The notes beneath the pieces were generated by a model. The model made no database searches and was not told where the DNA came from. It saw only the letters and a list, made by a program, of their open reading frames with translations. Made by a program: the position numbers and the translations under genes. From Terriglobia bacterium (GTDB lineage: Bacteria; Acidobacteriota; Terriglobia; UBA7540), in assembly GCA_035712365.1 (NCBI GenBank), contig DASTAW010000033.1:124001-188000 (forward strand): a DNA stretch of 64,000 nt. Reading direction: 5' to 3'. Below are positions 53,737 to 61,546 of the stretch, in pieces. Position 1 is the stretch's first letter. Each line of letters starts with the position of its first letter.

Positions 53737-55430
53737 CAGTAGCCGGCCGCCTTTCCCGTTCCCCGCGGGTCCGCCGCGCCGAAGCGCCAGCCGGTTTCGG
53801 GATTAACGTCGATGGCTTCGCATTCGCCCAGGCTGTCCGTCTCCTGGAGCTTGTATCCGGCTCTTCTCAGTTTATCAAGTGTGTCGGCAGAAAAGCCCCA
53901 CTTCTCAAGCGTTATCTGGTCCGGCATCCACTGGTCGTGAAAACGCGGCGCCTCGACTGCCCGCAACACGTCCATGTGGTAAACCACCACGTTCAGCAAC
54001 ACCTGGAGCACCGTGTTGATGATGGTGCCGCCGCCCGGCGACCCCAGCACCAGCCGCACCTTGTTGTTCTGCAGCACGATCACCGGCGTCATGGACGAAA
54101 GCGGCCGCTTGCGGGGCGCAATGGCATTGGCCTGGCTCTGGATCAGGCCAAACATGTTGGGTGTTCCGGGCTTGGAGGTGAAGTCGTCCATCTCGTCGTT
54201 CAGCAGAAAGCCCGCGCCGTCCACCAGCAACCCGCTCCCATAGCCGCTGTTCAGCGTGTAGGTATTTGAAACCGCGTTGCCCTCCGCGTCCACCACGGAG
54301 AAGTGCGTCGTATTCGGGCCCTCAAACGGCGCCGGGTTGCCCTGTTTCACCACGGCGTCAGGCTTTGATTTCAGGATGTCTTTCCGCAACTCGTCGGCGT
54401 ATTTCGGGCTGGTCAGCCCCTTCACCGGAACGGAAGCGAAATCCGCGTCGCCCAGGTAGGCAGCCCGGTCGGCGTAGGCGCGGCGCATGGCTTCGACCAC
54501 CAGGTGCATCGAGTCGTAGGACTCCGGCGGCCCCAGGTCAAGCGGGCCGAGAATGTTGAGCATCTCAATCAACGCCACGCCTCCCGAACTCGGCGGCGGC
54601 GGCGCCAGGATGTCGTACCCGCGGAAATGTCCCACCAGCGGCTCGCGCACCTTGGCGCGGTACTGCGAGAGGTCCTCCTTGCCGATGATGCCGCCATACT
54701 GCGACATGGCGGACATCATGAAGGCGGCAACCGGGCCCAGATAGAACGCATTGGGCCCGTGTTGGGCAATCCGTTCCAGCGTTCGCGCCAGGTCGGGCTG
54801 TTTGAAAATCTCTCCGGGCTGGTAAAGGTTCCCGTAGCGCAAAAAGATGCGGCTACTCCCGGTAAACTTCGAAAGCAGCTTCTGGTGGGCTTTGAGCGAT
54901 TGGCTCAGGTAATAGCTGACGGGAAAGCCTTCCCTGGCCAGGCGGATGGCCGGTTGCATCACGCGCAGAAGGCCCAGCTTGCCGTACTTCTGCTCGGCCG
55001 TCGAGAGTCCTGCCACGGTGCCGGGGACGCCTGCCGCCAGGGCGCCCACAATGGAAGCGTCGGGTATCACGCGGCCATTTTTGTCCAGATACATGTCGCG
55101 CGTGGCATGGCCGGGCGCTTCCTCGCGGTAATCGATCATCGCCGGCGGTTCACCCACCATTCGGACCATCATGAATCCGCCCCCGCCGATGTTCCCGGCG
55201 AAGGGATAGGTGACGGCCAGCGCAAATCCCACGGCCACGGCCGCATCCACGGCGTTCCCGCCGGCCTCGAGGATTTCAACTCCCGCCTGAGTGGCCAGTG
55301 GTTCGCTCGAAACCACCATTCCGTGCTGCGCGGCAACGGGCGTAAGCGCCACGGCTGGAACGGCAGGCACAAGGATCGCCAGCAGAAAAAGTTTACAAAA
55401 GGATGGAAGGCGCACGCAACCTCGCGTCAA
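53736..55430 (-). CDS. ggt: Gamma-glutamyltranspeptidase
   Basis: A 564-residue periplasmic enzyme that cleaves gamma-glutamyl bonds, for example in glutathione. The signal peptide spans FLLAILVPAVPAVALTPVAA. The large-subunit region has VVSSEPLATQAGVEILEAGGNAVDAAVA. The autocleavage/nucleophile Thr is in GPNTTHFSVVDAEGNAVS. The small-subunit motifs include TLNSGYGSGLLVDGAGFLLNDEMDDF and LSSMTPVIVLQNNKVRLVLGSPGG. The gene overlaps the TIM-barrel isomerase gene by one base and is the first of the minus-strand group ending in asnS. Confidence 0.94.
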   Translation of the reverse strand: MTRGCVRLPSFCKLFLLAILVPAVPAVALTPVAAQHGMVVSSEPLATQAGVEILEAGGNAVDAAVAVGFALAVTYPFAGNIGGGGFMMVRMVGEPPAMIDYREEAPGHATRDMYLDKNGRVIPDASIVGALAAGVPGTVAGLSTAEQKYGKLGLLRVMQPAIRLAREGFPVSYYLSQSLKAHQKLLSKFTGSSRIFLRYGNLYQPGEIFKQPDLARTLERIAQHGPNAFYLGPVAAFMMSAMSQYGGIIGKEDLSQYRAKVREPLVGHFRGYDILAPPPPSSGGVALIEMLNILGPLDLGPPESYDSMHLVVEAMRRAYADRAAYLGDADFASVPVKGLTSPKYADELRKDILKSKPDAVVKQGNPAPFEGPNTTHFSVVDAEGNAVSNTYTLNSGYGSGLLVDGAGFLLNDEMDDFTSKPGTPNMFGLIQSQANAIAPRKRPLSSMTPVIVLQNNKVRLVLGSPGGGTIINTVLQVLLNVVVYHMDVLRAVEAPRFHDQWMPDQITLEKWGFSADTLDKLRRAGYKLQETDSLGECEAIDVNPETGWRFGAADPRGTGKAAGY

Positions 55431-55879
55431 AGAAGCGAACTACGGTTCATACCGGGAACGGGACCCCTCCGGCAGCGCTTCTGAAGCAACCGTTCAAGGC
55501 GCTGTTTTTTGAACCTGTAATGTAAGCGAAAACCCGCCAAGCGTCAACTGGCAGCGAGCGACTGTGCGGCGCCACCTTCTCCGGTTTTTCGCCCGGCCGC
55601 TCGCACGAGCAGCGTCTGCACCGGCGCGCGTCCGTCCGTCTGATTTTCCAATGACGGGCGGCCATGGGGGGCGCCAAATAACGGTGAAGCGCGGGGAGAG
55701 GGTGCCGGAGGTCCGACGGCGGGTGAAGCGTAAGCTTGCTCCGCCGTTGAAAACCAAGCACCAGGATTTTTTCTCTGGCTCGGCCTCCGGCGGATGGCGC
55801 GTTCATCGCGGGGTGTGCGACGCGAGCGATTTCCGACGAAAAGTTCAAATGCTGGACCGCGGCCCTCGGCAAAAATGCC
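55431..55879. other. Gene-free region between divergent ggt and arsR-like genes
   Basis: No gene is supported; open frames on both strands lack ribosome sites and domains. A GGGGAGAGGGTG stretch followed by GGCGGGTGAAG near 55697-55730 looks like a worn copy of the CCCTC/GGGTGAGGG repeat family (17901, 24395). The ggt promoter should lie close to 55431-55480. Confidence 0.4.
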
Positions 55880-55914
55880 TTGACAGGCCCGAACATGTAA
55901 CCTTATGATTACAT
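55880..55914 (+). promoter_or_regulatory. Promoter and overlapping operator of the ArsR-like gene
   Basis: Consensus -35 TTGACA (55880-55885), 18-base spacer, and -10 TATGAT (55904-55909; five of six). The predicted start is at about 55915-55917, directly before the ATG at 55918, so the transcript is probably leaderless. A perfect inverted repeat ATGTAA-N8-TTACAT (55895-55914) covers the -10 box and is a likely binding site for the encoded repressor. Confidence 0.72.
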
Positions 55915-55917
55915 ATT

Positions 55918-56301
55918 ATGAGTTACCGCTCGGTTACATATTCTCCGGATGCCATCTTCAGCGCCCTCGCCGACCCCACCCGCCGCGCTGTCCTGGACCT
56001 CTTGCGACGCGGAAGCCTGCCTGCGGGCCGCATCGCCGAGGCCTTCCCTGTTTCCAGACCCGCCGTCTCAAAACACCTGCGCCTGCTGCGGCGCGCCCGT
56101 CTGGTGCGCGAGCGGCGCGAGGGCCGGCGCCGTCTCTACGAGCTGAACCCCGCCCCACTGCGGGCCGTTGATTCCTGGATCAGGCAATATCAGAGGTTCT
56201 GGCAGGCAAGCCTCACCGGGCTGAAGGCAGTGGCGGAATCCGAGCACAAGAAGAAAGCCAGCCGCCCTCCGGCAGAGAAGAAGAAAAAACGTCCGCGATA
56301 A
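55918..56301 (+). CDS. ArsR-family winged-helix repressor
   Basis: A 127-residue regulator: DAIFSALADPTRRAVLDLLRRGSLPAGRIAEAFPVSRPAVSKHLRLLRRARLVRERREGRRRLYEL is the standard ArsR/SmtB winged helix-turn-helix (about 10-80). It lacks the metal-binding Cys of arsenic or cadmium sensors. Together with the next gene (AHSA1 protein) it matches the common ArsR-SRPBCC pair of unknown inducer. The C-terminus is Lys-rich. A TTACAT palindrome over its own promoter suggests negative autoregulation. No Shine-Dalgarno sequence precedes the ATG. Confidence 0.92.
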   Translation: MSYRSVTYSPDAIFSALADPTRRAVLDLLRRGSLPAGRIAEAFPVSRPAVSKHLRLLRRARLVRERREGRRRLYELNPAPLRAVDSWIRQYQRFWQASLTGLKAVAESEHKKKASRPPAEKKKKRPR

Positions 56302-56314
56302 GGAGGCCGTGAGA

Positions 56315-56815
56315 ATGAAATCCAAGGCGACATCAAGAGTCACTCCAGACGCCGATGCCATCATCAGCGAAATTCTTATCGAATCGCCACCGGAGCAGGT
56401 GTTTCAGGCGCTGGTCGACCCCAATCTGGTGGTCGAGTGGTGGGGCGAGCCAGGCATCTACCGCTGCACGAATTTCCAGGCTGCCCTGCGCGTGGGAGGA
56501 AAGTGGAAAAGCACGGGATTGGACGGCGCCGGCAACAACTTTGAGGTGGCCGGCGAATACCTGGAAATCGACCGTCCGCGGCTGCTGGTTTCCACCTGGA
56601 CCGCAAGCTGGACCGGCCCTGCGAAAACCACCATCCGCTGGGAGCTCGAAGCAACGGATGGAGGAACGCTGGTCAGAATTCAGCACAGCGGCTTCCTGGC
56701 CCACCCGGAATTGGCGCAGAGTTACCGGGGCTGGCCAAGGATGCTGGGGTGGCTGCAGGCATTGTTAGAGCGCGGCGAGACTGTGGGCGATCGGAAACCG
56801 GACTCATCGAGTTAA
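56315..56815 (+). CDS. SRPBCC/AHSA1-domain protein
   Basis: A protein of about 166 residues with the AHSA1 helix-grip fold: ISEILIESPPEQVFQALVDPNLVVEWWG, GGKWKSTGLDGAGNNFEVAGEYLEIDRPRLLVSTW, TIRWELEATDGGTLVRIQHSGF. The fold binds hydrophobic ligands. ATG at 56315 is eight bases after AAGGAGG and is preferred to GTG at 56309. It lies 13 bases after the ArsR-like gene, and the pair is probably coregulated by that repressor. Confidence 0.88.
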   Translation: MKSKATSRVTPDADAIISEILIESPPEQVFQALVDPNLVVEWWGEPGIYRCTNFQAALRVGGKWKSTGLDGAGNNFEVAGEYLEIDRPRLLVSTWTASWTGPAKTTIRWELEATDGGTLVRIQHSGFLAHPELAQSYRGWPRMLGWLQALLERGETVGDRKPDSSS

Positions 56816-56891
56816 CGCTGCGCTCACCGCTGATGAGTACGGCTGGCGCGGAAATTTTCAGACAAGCCGAATGGGAGGAGGTTACCACGCG

Positions 56892-57362
56892 ATGGTAAAG
56901 AAAATGTTGTTATTTCTATTTATCGGGTTGTTTGGTCCACCACAGCTTGCGATGCGGGGACAATCAAAGGAGAGAACGAATATGGATACGGTAAGGGTTC
57001 GATATATGGTCAACGATCTTGACCCGGCGGTAAAGTTTTATACGACCTACCTGGGCTTTCAAGTGGAGCAAGAGGCAAGGCCTAACTTTGCGTTGCTCAA
57101 CCGAGGAAACTTGGAGTTGGCGCTGAGCACGCCGTTTGGCCCAGGAGGAGCGGCAAAACCCATGCCAGATGGCCGCAAGCCTGAACCAGGCGGATGGAAT
57201 CGCATCATCATAAACGTGCATAACCTTCGAGCGGAAGTCGCTCGTCTCAGAAAGGCAGATTTACATTTTCGGAACGATATCGTCAGCGGGCCGGGCGGAT
57301 CGGAGATACTGCTGAATGATCCCTCGGGAAACCCGATAGAGCTTTTCCAATCAGGTCGCTGA
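56892..57362 (+). CDS. VOC-superfamily (glyoxalase-like) protein with possible signal peptide
   Basis: The domain MVNDLDPAVKFYTTYLGFQVEQEA through NRIIINVHNLRAEVARLRKADLHF and IVSGPGGSEILLNDPSGNPIELFQ is a VOC (glyoxalase/bleomycin-resistance) fold. Starting at 56892 (after GGAGG) gives 156 residues with a hydrophobic N-terminus (KKMLLFLFIGLFGPPQLAM), which may be a signal peptide. A second ATG at 56982 also has a good ribosome site (AAAGGAG) and would yield the cytoplasmic domain alone. The gene is on the same strand as the ArsR and AHSA1 genes. Confidence 0.8.
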   Translation: MVKKMLLFLFIGLFGPPQLAMRGQSKERTNMDTVRVRYMVNDLDPAVKFYTTYLGFQVEQEARPNFALLNRGNLELALSTPFGPGGAAKPMPDGRKPEPGGWNRIIINVHNLRAEVARLRKADLHFRNDIVSGPGGSEILLNDPSGNPIELFQSGR

Positions 57363-57773
57363 AAAGTTGAATCTGCCAGCCGCGGTCACTTTCTCACAGA
57401 CGCGGGGCTGCCACCGCTGCGGTTCTCTTCAACGCACCAGCGGGTGAGTTCAGGAGCGACTTTGTCCGCCACGGCGCGAGGGACATCAGATTCCCTCGCT
57501 TGGTGAAATTGTAACCGATTGAACCAGGCCGCTGCCCGCACCCTATCCGGGGCTCAGTGTGGGCCACATACGAGGATTGCCATCCGAATTACAGTCCGTT
57601 CAGCCTAATAATCTTCGAATTAGCCGACCTACCGTCCGGTAATTAGAAACGATAATTCGTCTTGACATGCGACTGCTACCCTCCTAGGCTGGAGCCATCA
57701 TAGACAGACCGGGTACGACGGGGTACGTTAGGCGCGGGTTCGCCTGGCGGGGGGGACTGAAGGGAGTCGCGGA
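57363..57773. other. Gene-free region with possible gene remnant and rlpA promoter
   Basis: On the minus strand (about 57392-57555) a 50-codon frame reads AAAWFNRLQFHQARESDVPR then VADKVAPELTRWCVEENRSG to a TGA. It is protein-like but too short and without a ribosome site, so it may be a remnant. TTGACA (57662-57667), 17-base spacer, TAGGCT (57685-57690) is a plausible but imperfect promoter for the plus-strand rlpA-like gene. Confidence 0.4.
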
Positions 57774-58244
57774 TTGAGGAACCTCGTTATGGGCTGCGCA
57801 GTGGCAGCTCTGGTAGCGCTTTCTGCTCGCTCGGAAGCCAGGTCGCCTGAGCTGAGAGTGCTGCAGTCAAACACGACGGCAGGTGCAAAGGTGCAATTTG
57901 GCGTGGCAAGCTGGTATGGCCCGGAGTTTCATGGACTTCCAACTGCCAGCGGGCATCCCTTCGACATGAAGGCCATGACCTGCGCCCATCGCAAGCTCCC
58001 GTTGGGCACCCGGATCAAGGTGACCAACCTGTTAAACGCCCGGACACTGGTGCTTGAAGTGACTGATCGTGGTCCATGGGTGGCCAACCGGCTGCTGGAC
58101 GTCAGCATGGGGGCCGCAAAACGGTTGGGATTTATGGGCGCAGGGGTGACCCCTGTCCGCATCCAGGTGGTGTCGTATCCTCAGGCGACCGGTTCGCCCG
58201 CCAGCCAGGCAGCTACCCAGGCCTTAATGCCCCAAGCGAACTAA
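57774..58244 (+). CDS. rlpA: RlpA-like septal ring protein (double-psi beta-barrel)
   Basis: A 156-residue exported protein. After a signal peptide (MGCAVAALVALSARSEA) comes the RlpA barrel: FGVASWYGPEFHGLPTASGHPFD, CAHRKLPLGTRIKVTNLLNARTLVLEVTDRGPWVANRLLDVSMGAAKRLGF. This domain occurs in lytic transglycosylases acting on naked glycan strands. There is no SPOR domain and no lipobox Cys, so it is a short form. The start is TTG at 57774; GGGAG lies eight bases before it. Confidence 0.88.
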   Translation: MRNLVMGCAVAALVALSARSEARSPELRVLQSNTTAGAKVQFGVASWYGPEFHGLPTASGHPFDMKAMTCAHRKLPLGTRIKVTNLLNARTLVLEVTDRGPWVANRLLDVSMGAAKRLGFMGAGVTPVRIQVVSYPQATGSPASQAATQALMPQAN

Positions 58245-58366
58245 CCAGGCGCCAGTTCCGTAATGCCGTAGCGGCTACCGGCACGAAGCCTCGACCTTCC
58301 TGACCGAAACTGAAAGAAGCGCTTTCCAAAGGGCCAGCCCGCAGCGCATTAGAGCGCGCGGGGCGA

Positions 58367-59239
58367 TCAACTCAGGCGGAGATTCCGGAGGTACTCGTAG
58401 CTGATCCTGATGGCCTCGAACTCCGGCAGATTGCAACGGTCCTGCTCGACGAAGATATGTTTGGCTCCGGCTTCATGCACGTGGGCAAAGATGCGCTGCC
58501 AATCAATGCGGCCCTGGCCCACAGGAGCAAAGGGATTTGGGCCGCTTGTTCCAGGGTCTTTCTGAGGGCTGATCTTGACGCCCTTGCGCAAGTCTTTGAT
58601 GTGCAGCATGGGAAACCGCCCGGGATAGAGCCGCCAGTAGTGGAGCGGATCAGCCCCGGCATAGGTGACCCAGAAGATATCCATCTCCATCTTCAGAAGA
58701 TCAGGGTCGCAGTTCTTCAGCAGGATGTCGTAGCCAGTGGTGCCGCCCACTTTGGCGAATTCATGGAAATGAGCGTGGTAGCAGAACTGAATTCCGGCTT
58801 GCTTTGACACCCTCCCGCACTGGTTGTAGAAATCGGCACGGCGCCTCCAGGCTTCGGCGTTTAGAACAGGATTGTCACCGACCACGATGTACTGCAGGCC
58901 GTAATCGTGGGCTTGGCCGACGGCTTTCTTCCAGTCTTCAAGAGTCTTGGGTTCATCAAAATAGCCGCTTGGGGCGGTCAGGCCGGCGGCCCGCAGGTCT
59001 TGCCTCAGCGCGGCGGGTTTGCTGCCGGGGCCGATCTCGACCTCCCGGTAACCGGCAGCGGCAACTTTCTCCAAAGTTTCAGCAGGGTCTTTGGCGAAGC
59101 GGTCGCGAACCGTATAGAGCTCAAGCCCAATGGGACCTGGCCATGCCGGTTTTCCGGCAGCCCAAGCGTCCCGAATGGGCATCACCACCCCTGCCGCCGC
59201 TCCTCCCACCGCTCCAAGAAAACTGCGCCGCGTCAACAT
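58367..59239 (-). CDS. Tat-exported xylose isomerase-like TIM-barrel protein
   Basis: A 290-residue protein with the Tat signal LTRRSFLGAVGGAAAG, then the sugar-phosphate isomerase/epimerase barrel: IGLELYTVRDRFAKDPAETLEKVAAAGYREVEIG, FCYHAHFHEFAKVGG, KMEMDIFWVTYAGADP, MLHIKDLRKG and HIFVEQDRCN. The metal ligands (Glu, Asp, His) appear conserved. Export suggests action on a sugar derivative in the periplasm. The two Gfo/Idh genes that follow on the other strand are frequent partners. The substrate is unknown. Confidence 0.85.
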   Translation of the reverse strand: MLTRRSFLGAVGGAAAGVVMPIRDAWAAGKPAWPGPIGLELYTVRDRFAKDPAETLEKVAAAGYREVEIGPGSKPAALRQDLRAAGLTAPSGYFDEPKTLEDWKKAVGQAHDYGLQYIVVGDNPVLNAEAWRRRADFYNQCGRVSKQAGIQFCYHAHFHEFAKVGGTTGYDILLKNCDPDLLKMEMDIFWVTYAGADPLHYWRLYPGRFPMLHIKDLRKGVKISPQKDPGTSGPNPFAPVGQGRIDWQRIFAHVHEAGAKHIFVEQDRCNLPEFEAIRISYEYLRNLRLS

Positions 59240-59408
59240 TGTTCACCTCCCAGTCTGTGGCCGTCATTTAATATCAGACTCGACCCTGTGTCAACCGTGG
59301 GTAGCCGGAGAAGCCGGGTCTCGGCCTGCTTGAGTCTTTTCTGGGTCATGAATTACGATTGTGAAGGTTCAGCCTGGGTTGGTTTCTGGAACTCTTATTG
59401 AGGATCCA

Positions 59409-59900
59409 ATGCTCCGGATACGTCCGGCGGTGACCAAAGACATTCCGCTGATTGTCCAGCTCATCCACGAGCTGGCCGAATACGAGAGGGAGCCGCAACA
59501 GGCCATAGCTGCGGAGCAGGACATCCGGCGCGACGGTTTTTCCGCGAATCCGAAATTTCGCGTGATCATTGCCGAATGGAGCGGCCATCCGGCAGGCTTC
59601 GCGCTCTTCTTCTATAACTACTCCACCTGGATGGGCCGTGCCGGTCTTTACCTGGAAGACCTGTTTGTGCGGCCGGAGTTTCGCGGCAGGGGAATCGGCA
59701 AATCTCTGCTGACGCATCTGGCGAAGATGGCGGTTGACGAAGGCTGCGGCCGGTTTGAATGGCAGGTGCTCAACTGGAACACTCCGGCGCTTGAGTTTTA
59801 CAAGGCGCTCGGCGCACGCGTGATGGAGGAGTGGTCCACCATGCGCATCACAGGCGAACCGCTCAGGAAGCTGGCTTTGTTGAGCAAATCGCACACCTGA
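59409..59900 (+). CDS. GNAT-family N-acetyltransferase
   Basis: A 163-residue acetyltransferase: MLRIRPAVTKDIPLIVQLIHELAEYER at the N-terminus, FALFFYNYSTWMGRAGLYLEDLFVRPEFRGRGIGKSLLTHLAKMA (the RGxGxG acetyl-CoA loop) and RFEWQVLNWNTPALEFYKALGARVMEEW. This layout is that of diamine/thialysine-type acetyltransferases (spermidine acetyltransferase relatives), though the substrate cannot be fixed. ATG at 59409 is five bases after GAGGA; the longer frame from 59361 is unlikely. Confidence 0.9.
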   Translation: MLRIRPAVTKDIPLIVQLIHELAEYEREPQQAIAAEQDIRRDGFSANPKFRVIIAEWSGHPAGFALFFYNYSTWMGRAGLYLEDLFVRPEFRGRGIGKSLLTHLAKMAVDEGCGRFEWQVLNWNTPALEFYKALGARVMEEWSTMRITGEPLRKLALLSKSHT

Positions 59901-60031
59901 CGGCTGAGGCGGACGCCGCGAAAGTTTTGTGAACAAAAGCCTTTCCCTCTGCGCCCGTTTCTGTCAAACTTGCCCGTTATCTCAATTGTATCGATTCTTT
60001 TTTAGAATTACACGAGGAGGGCAGGTGTTCT

Positions 60032-61399
60032 ATGTCTAGAGATTCAATGACACGTCGTGATTTTATGCGAGTAGGAGCGGGGGCTGCCGCAGTCGGTTCG
60101 GCGGCCAAGGTGACCTTGCTGGAGCCGGCGCACGCCATGGCGTCGCCCCGGCCTGTGCCACCGTCGGACAGGCTGCGGTTTGCCTCGATAGGGACAGGAG
60201 TGCGGGGATGCGAAGATTTATCGACGGCGCTACGCGCACCCGGCGTCGATATGGTGGCGGTCTCCGACCTCTATGACGGGCGACTGATCGCTGCCCAGGA
60301 GCACGCCGGTAAGAAGCTGGACACCACCAAAGATTACCGCAGAATTCTTGACCGCAAGGACATCGACTTTGTGATTGTGGCCACCATGGACCATTGGCAT
60401 TCAAAGATTGTGGAAGACGCCTGTGCTGCCGGCAAGGACGTTTATTGCGAAAAGCCGATGACTCACAAAGTCCCGGAAGGCTTCAGAATCATTGACGCGG
60501 CGCAGAAATACGGACGAATGGTTCAGGTGGGCAGCCAGCGGCGAAGCAACATAGTCTTTGCCAAGGGGCGAGAGATTGTTGAGAGCGGTGCGCTGGGACA
60601 GATAACCGCCGTCGAGGGCTGGATCGATCGCAATGATCCGAGCGGCGCCTGGGTCTATCCCATCCCGCCTGACGCCAACGAGCAGACAATCGACTGGGAG
60701 CAGTTCCTCGGCGATGCGCCCAAGCGGCCTTTTGACGCCAAGCGGTTCTTCCGCTGGCGCGGTTATTCGGATTATGGTGAAGGTCTGCCGGGCGACCTGT
60801 ATGTCCATATCCTGACCGGAATTTACACCGCCATGGGATTCGAGGGGCCACCTCAGAAGGCTGTGGCCAGCGGCGGTCTATATCACTATAAAGACGGCCG
60901 TGACGAGCCCGACCTGATCTGGACGCTCTATACCTTTCCGGGAACGACGGTTTCCGTCCGCTGCAATCTGAATAACGATTCGCAGGGCGGAGACACCCGC
61001 ATTTATGGCACCAAGGGAACGCTGATGTTCAGTGGCGAGGAATCGGTGACTTTTGCCCCGCAGGATACACGTCCCCAGCCCGAACGGTATTCCGTGGATG
61101 GATGGCCGAAAAAGCTGCGCGAGGAGTACTGGGCGAAGTGGAAGGAGGAGCATCCTGCCCCGCCGTTGAGTTCGCTGACCGCTGTCGAACAGTCTCAGAC
61201 CTTCCGCGTGCCTGATGGTTACGATGAGGACCTGGTACACATGGAGAATTTCCTGAACGCAGTCAGGACGCGGAAACCCAACGATGAGGGACCCGTCTTC
61301 GGCAACTGGACAGCTACTGCGAGCCACATGGCGAATCATTCCTACTTCAACAAGGCTGAGGCCGTCTGGGACGAACAGGCAAAAACCATCCGCACTTAG
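60032..61399 (+). CDS. Tat-exported Gfo/Idh/MocA-family oxidoreductase (1)
   Basis: A 455-residue NAD(P)-dependent oxidoreductase with a Tat signal (TRRDFMRVGAGAAAVGSAA). The Rossmann start is RLRFASIGTGVRGCEDL, with the catalytic EKPMTHKVPEG motif near residue 147. The later part (GDLYVHILTGIYTAMGFEGPP, IYGTKGTLMFSGEESV) fits exported members acting on sugars or sugar acids. GAGGAGGG precedes the start. It shares about the same architecture as the next gene, so the two are paralogues in tandem. Confidence 0.9.
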   Translation: MSRDSMTRRDFMRVGAGAAAVGSAAKVTLLEPAHAMASPRPVPPSDRLRFASIGTGVRGCEDLSTALRAPGVDMVAVSDLYDGRLIAAQEHAGKKLDTTKDYRRILDRKDIDFVIVATMDHWHSKIVEDACAAGKDVYCEKPMTHKVPEGFRIIDAAQKYGRMVQVGSQRRSNIVFAKGREIVESGALGQITAVEGWIDRNDPSGAWVYPIPPDANEQTIDWEQFLGDAPKRPFDAKRFFRWRGYSDYGEGLPGDLYVHILTGIYTAMGFEGPPQKAVASGGLYHYKDGRDEPDLIWTLYTFPGTTVSVRCNLNNDSQGGDTRIYGTKGTLMFSGEESVTFAPQDTRPQPERYSVDGWPKKLREEYWAKWKEEHPAPPLSSLTAVEQSQTFRVPDGYDEDLVHMENFLNAVRTRKPNDEGPVFGNWTATASHMANHSYFNKAEAVWDEQAKTIRT

Positions 61400-61546
61400 C
61401 GCGGGAGACCAGATGTCAGCGCGGCGGCTCTGGCTTGCGTTTCGGCCAGCATGAGCGCAGCCGCGCAACCGAGGCGCGCGCCGGTTTTCCGGCAAGTGAC
61501 AAAGCATCGTCATAATTTGAATGATACGAAGGGGAGGTGCATCGAC

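Noticed and set aside
55564-55908. 114-codon plus-strand frame before the ArsR-like gene
   Set aside because: Arg-rich, no ribosome site, overlaps the promoter and operator; not protein-like.
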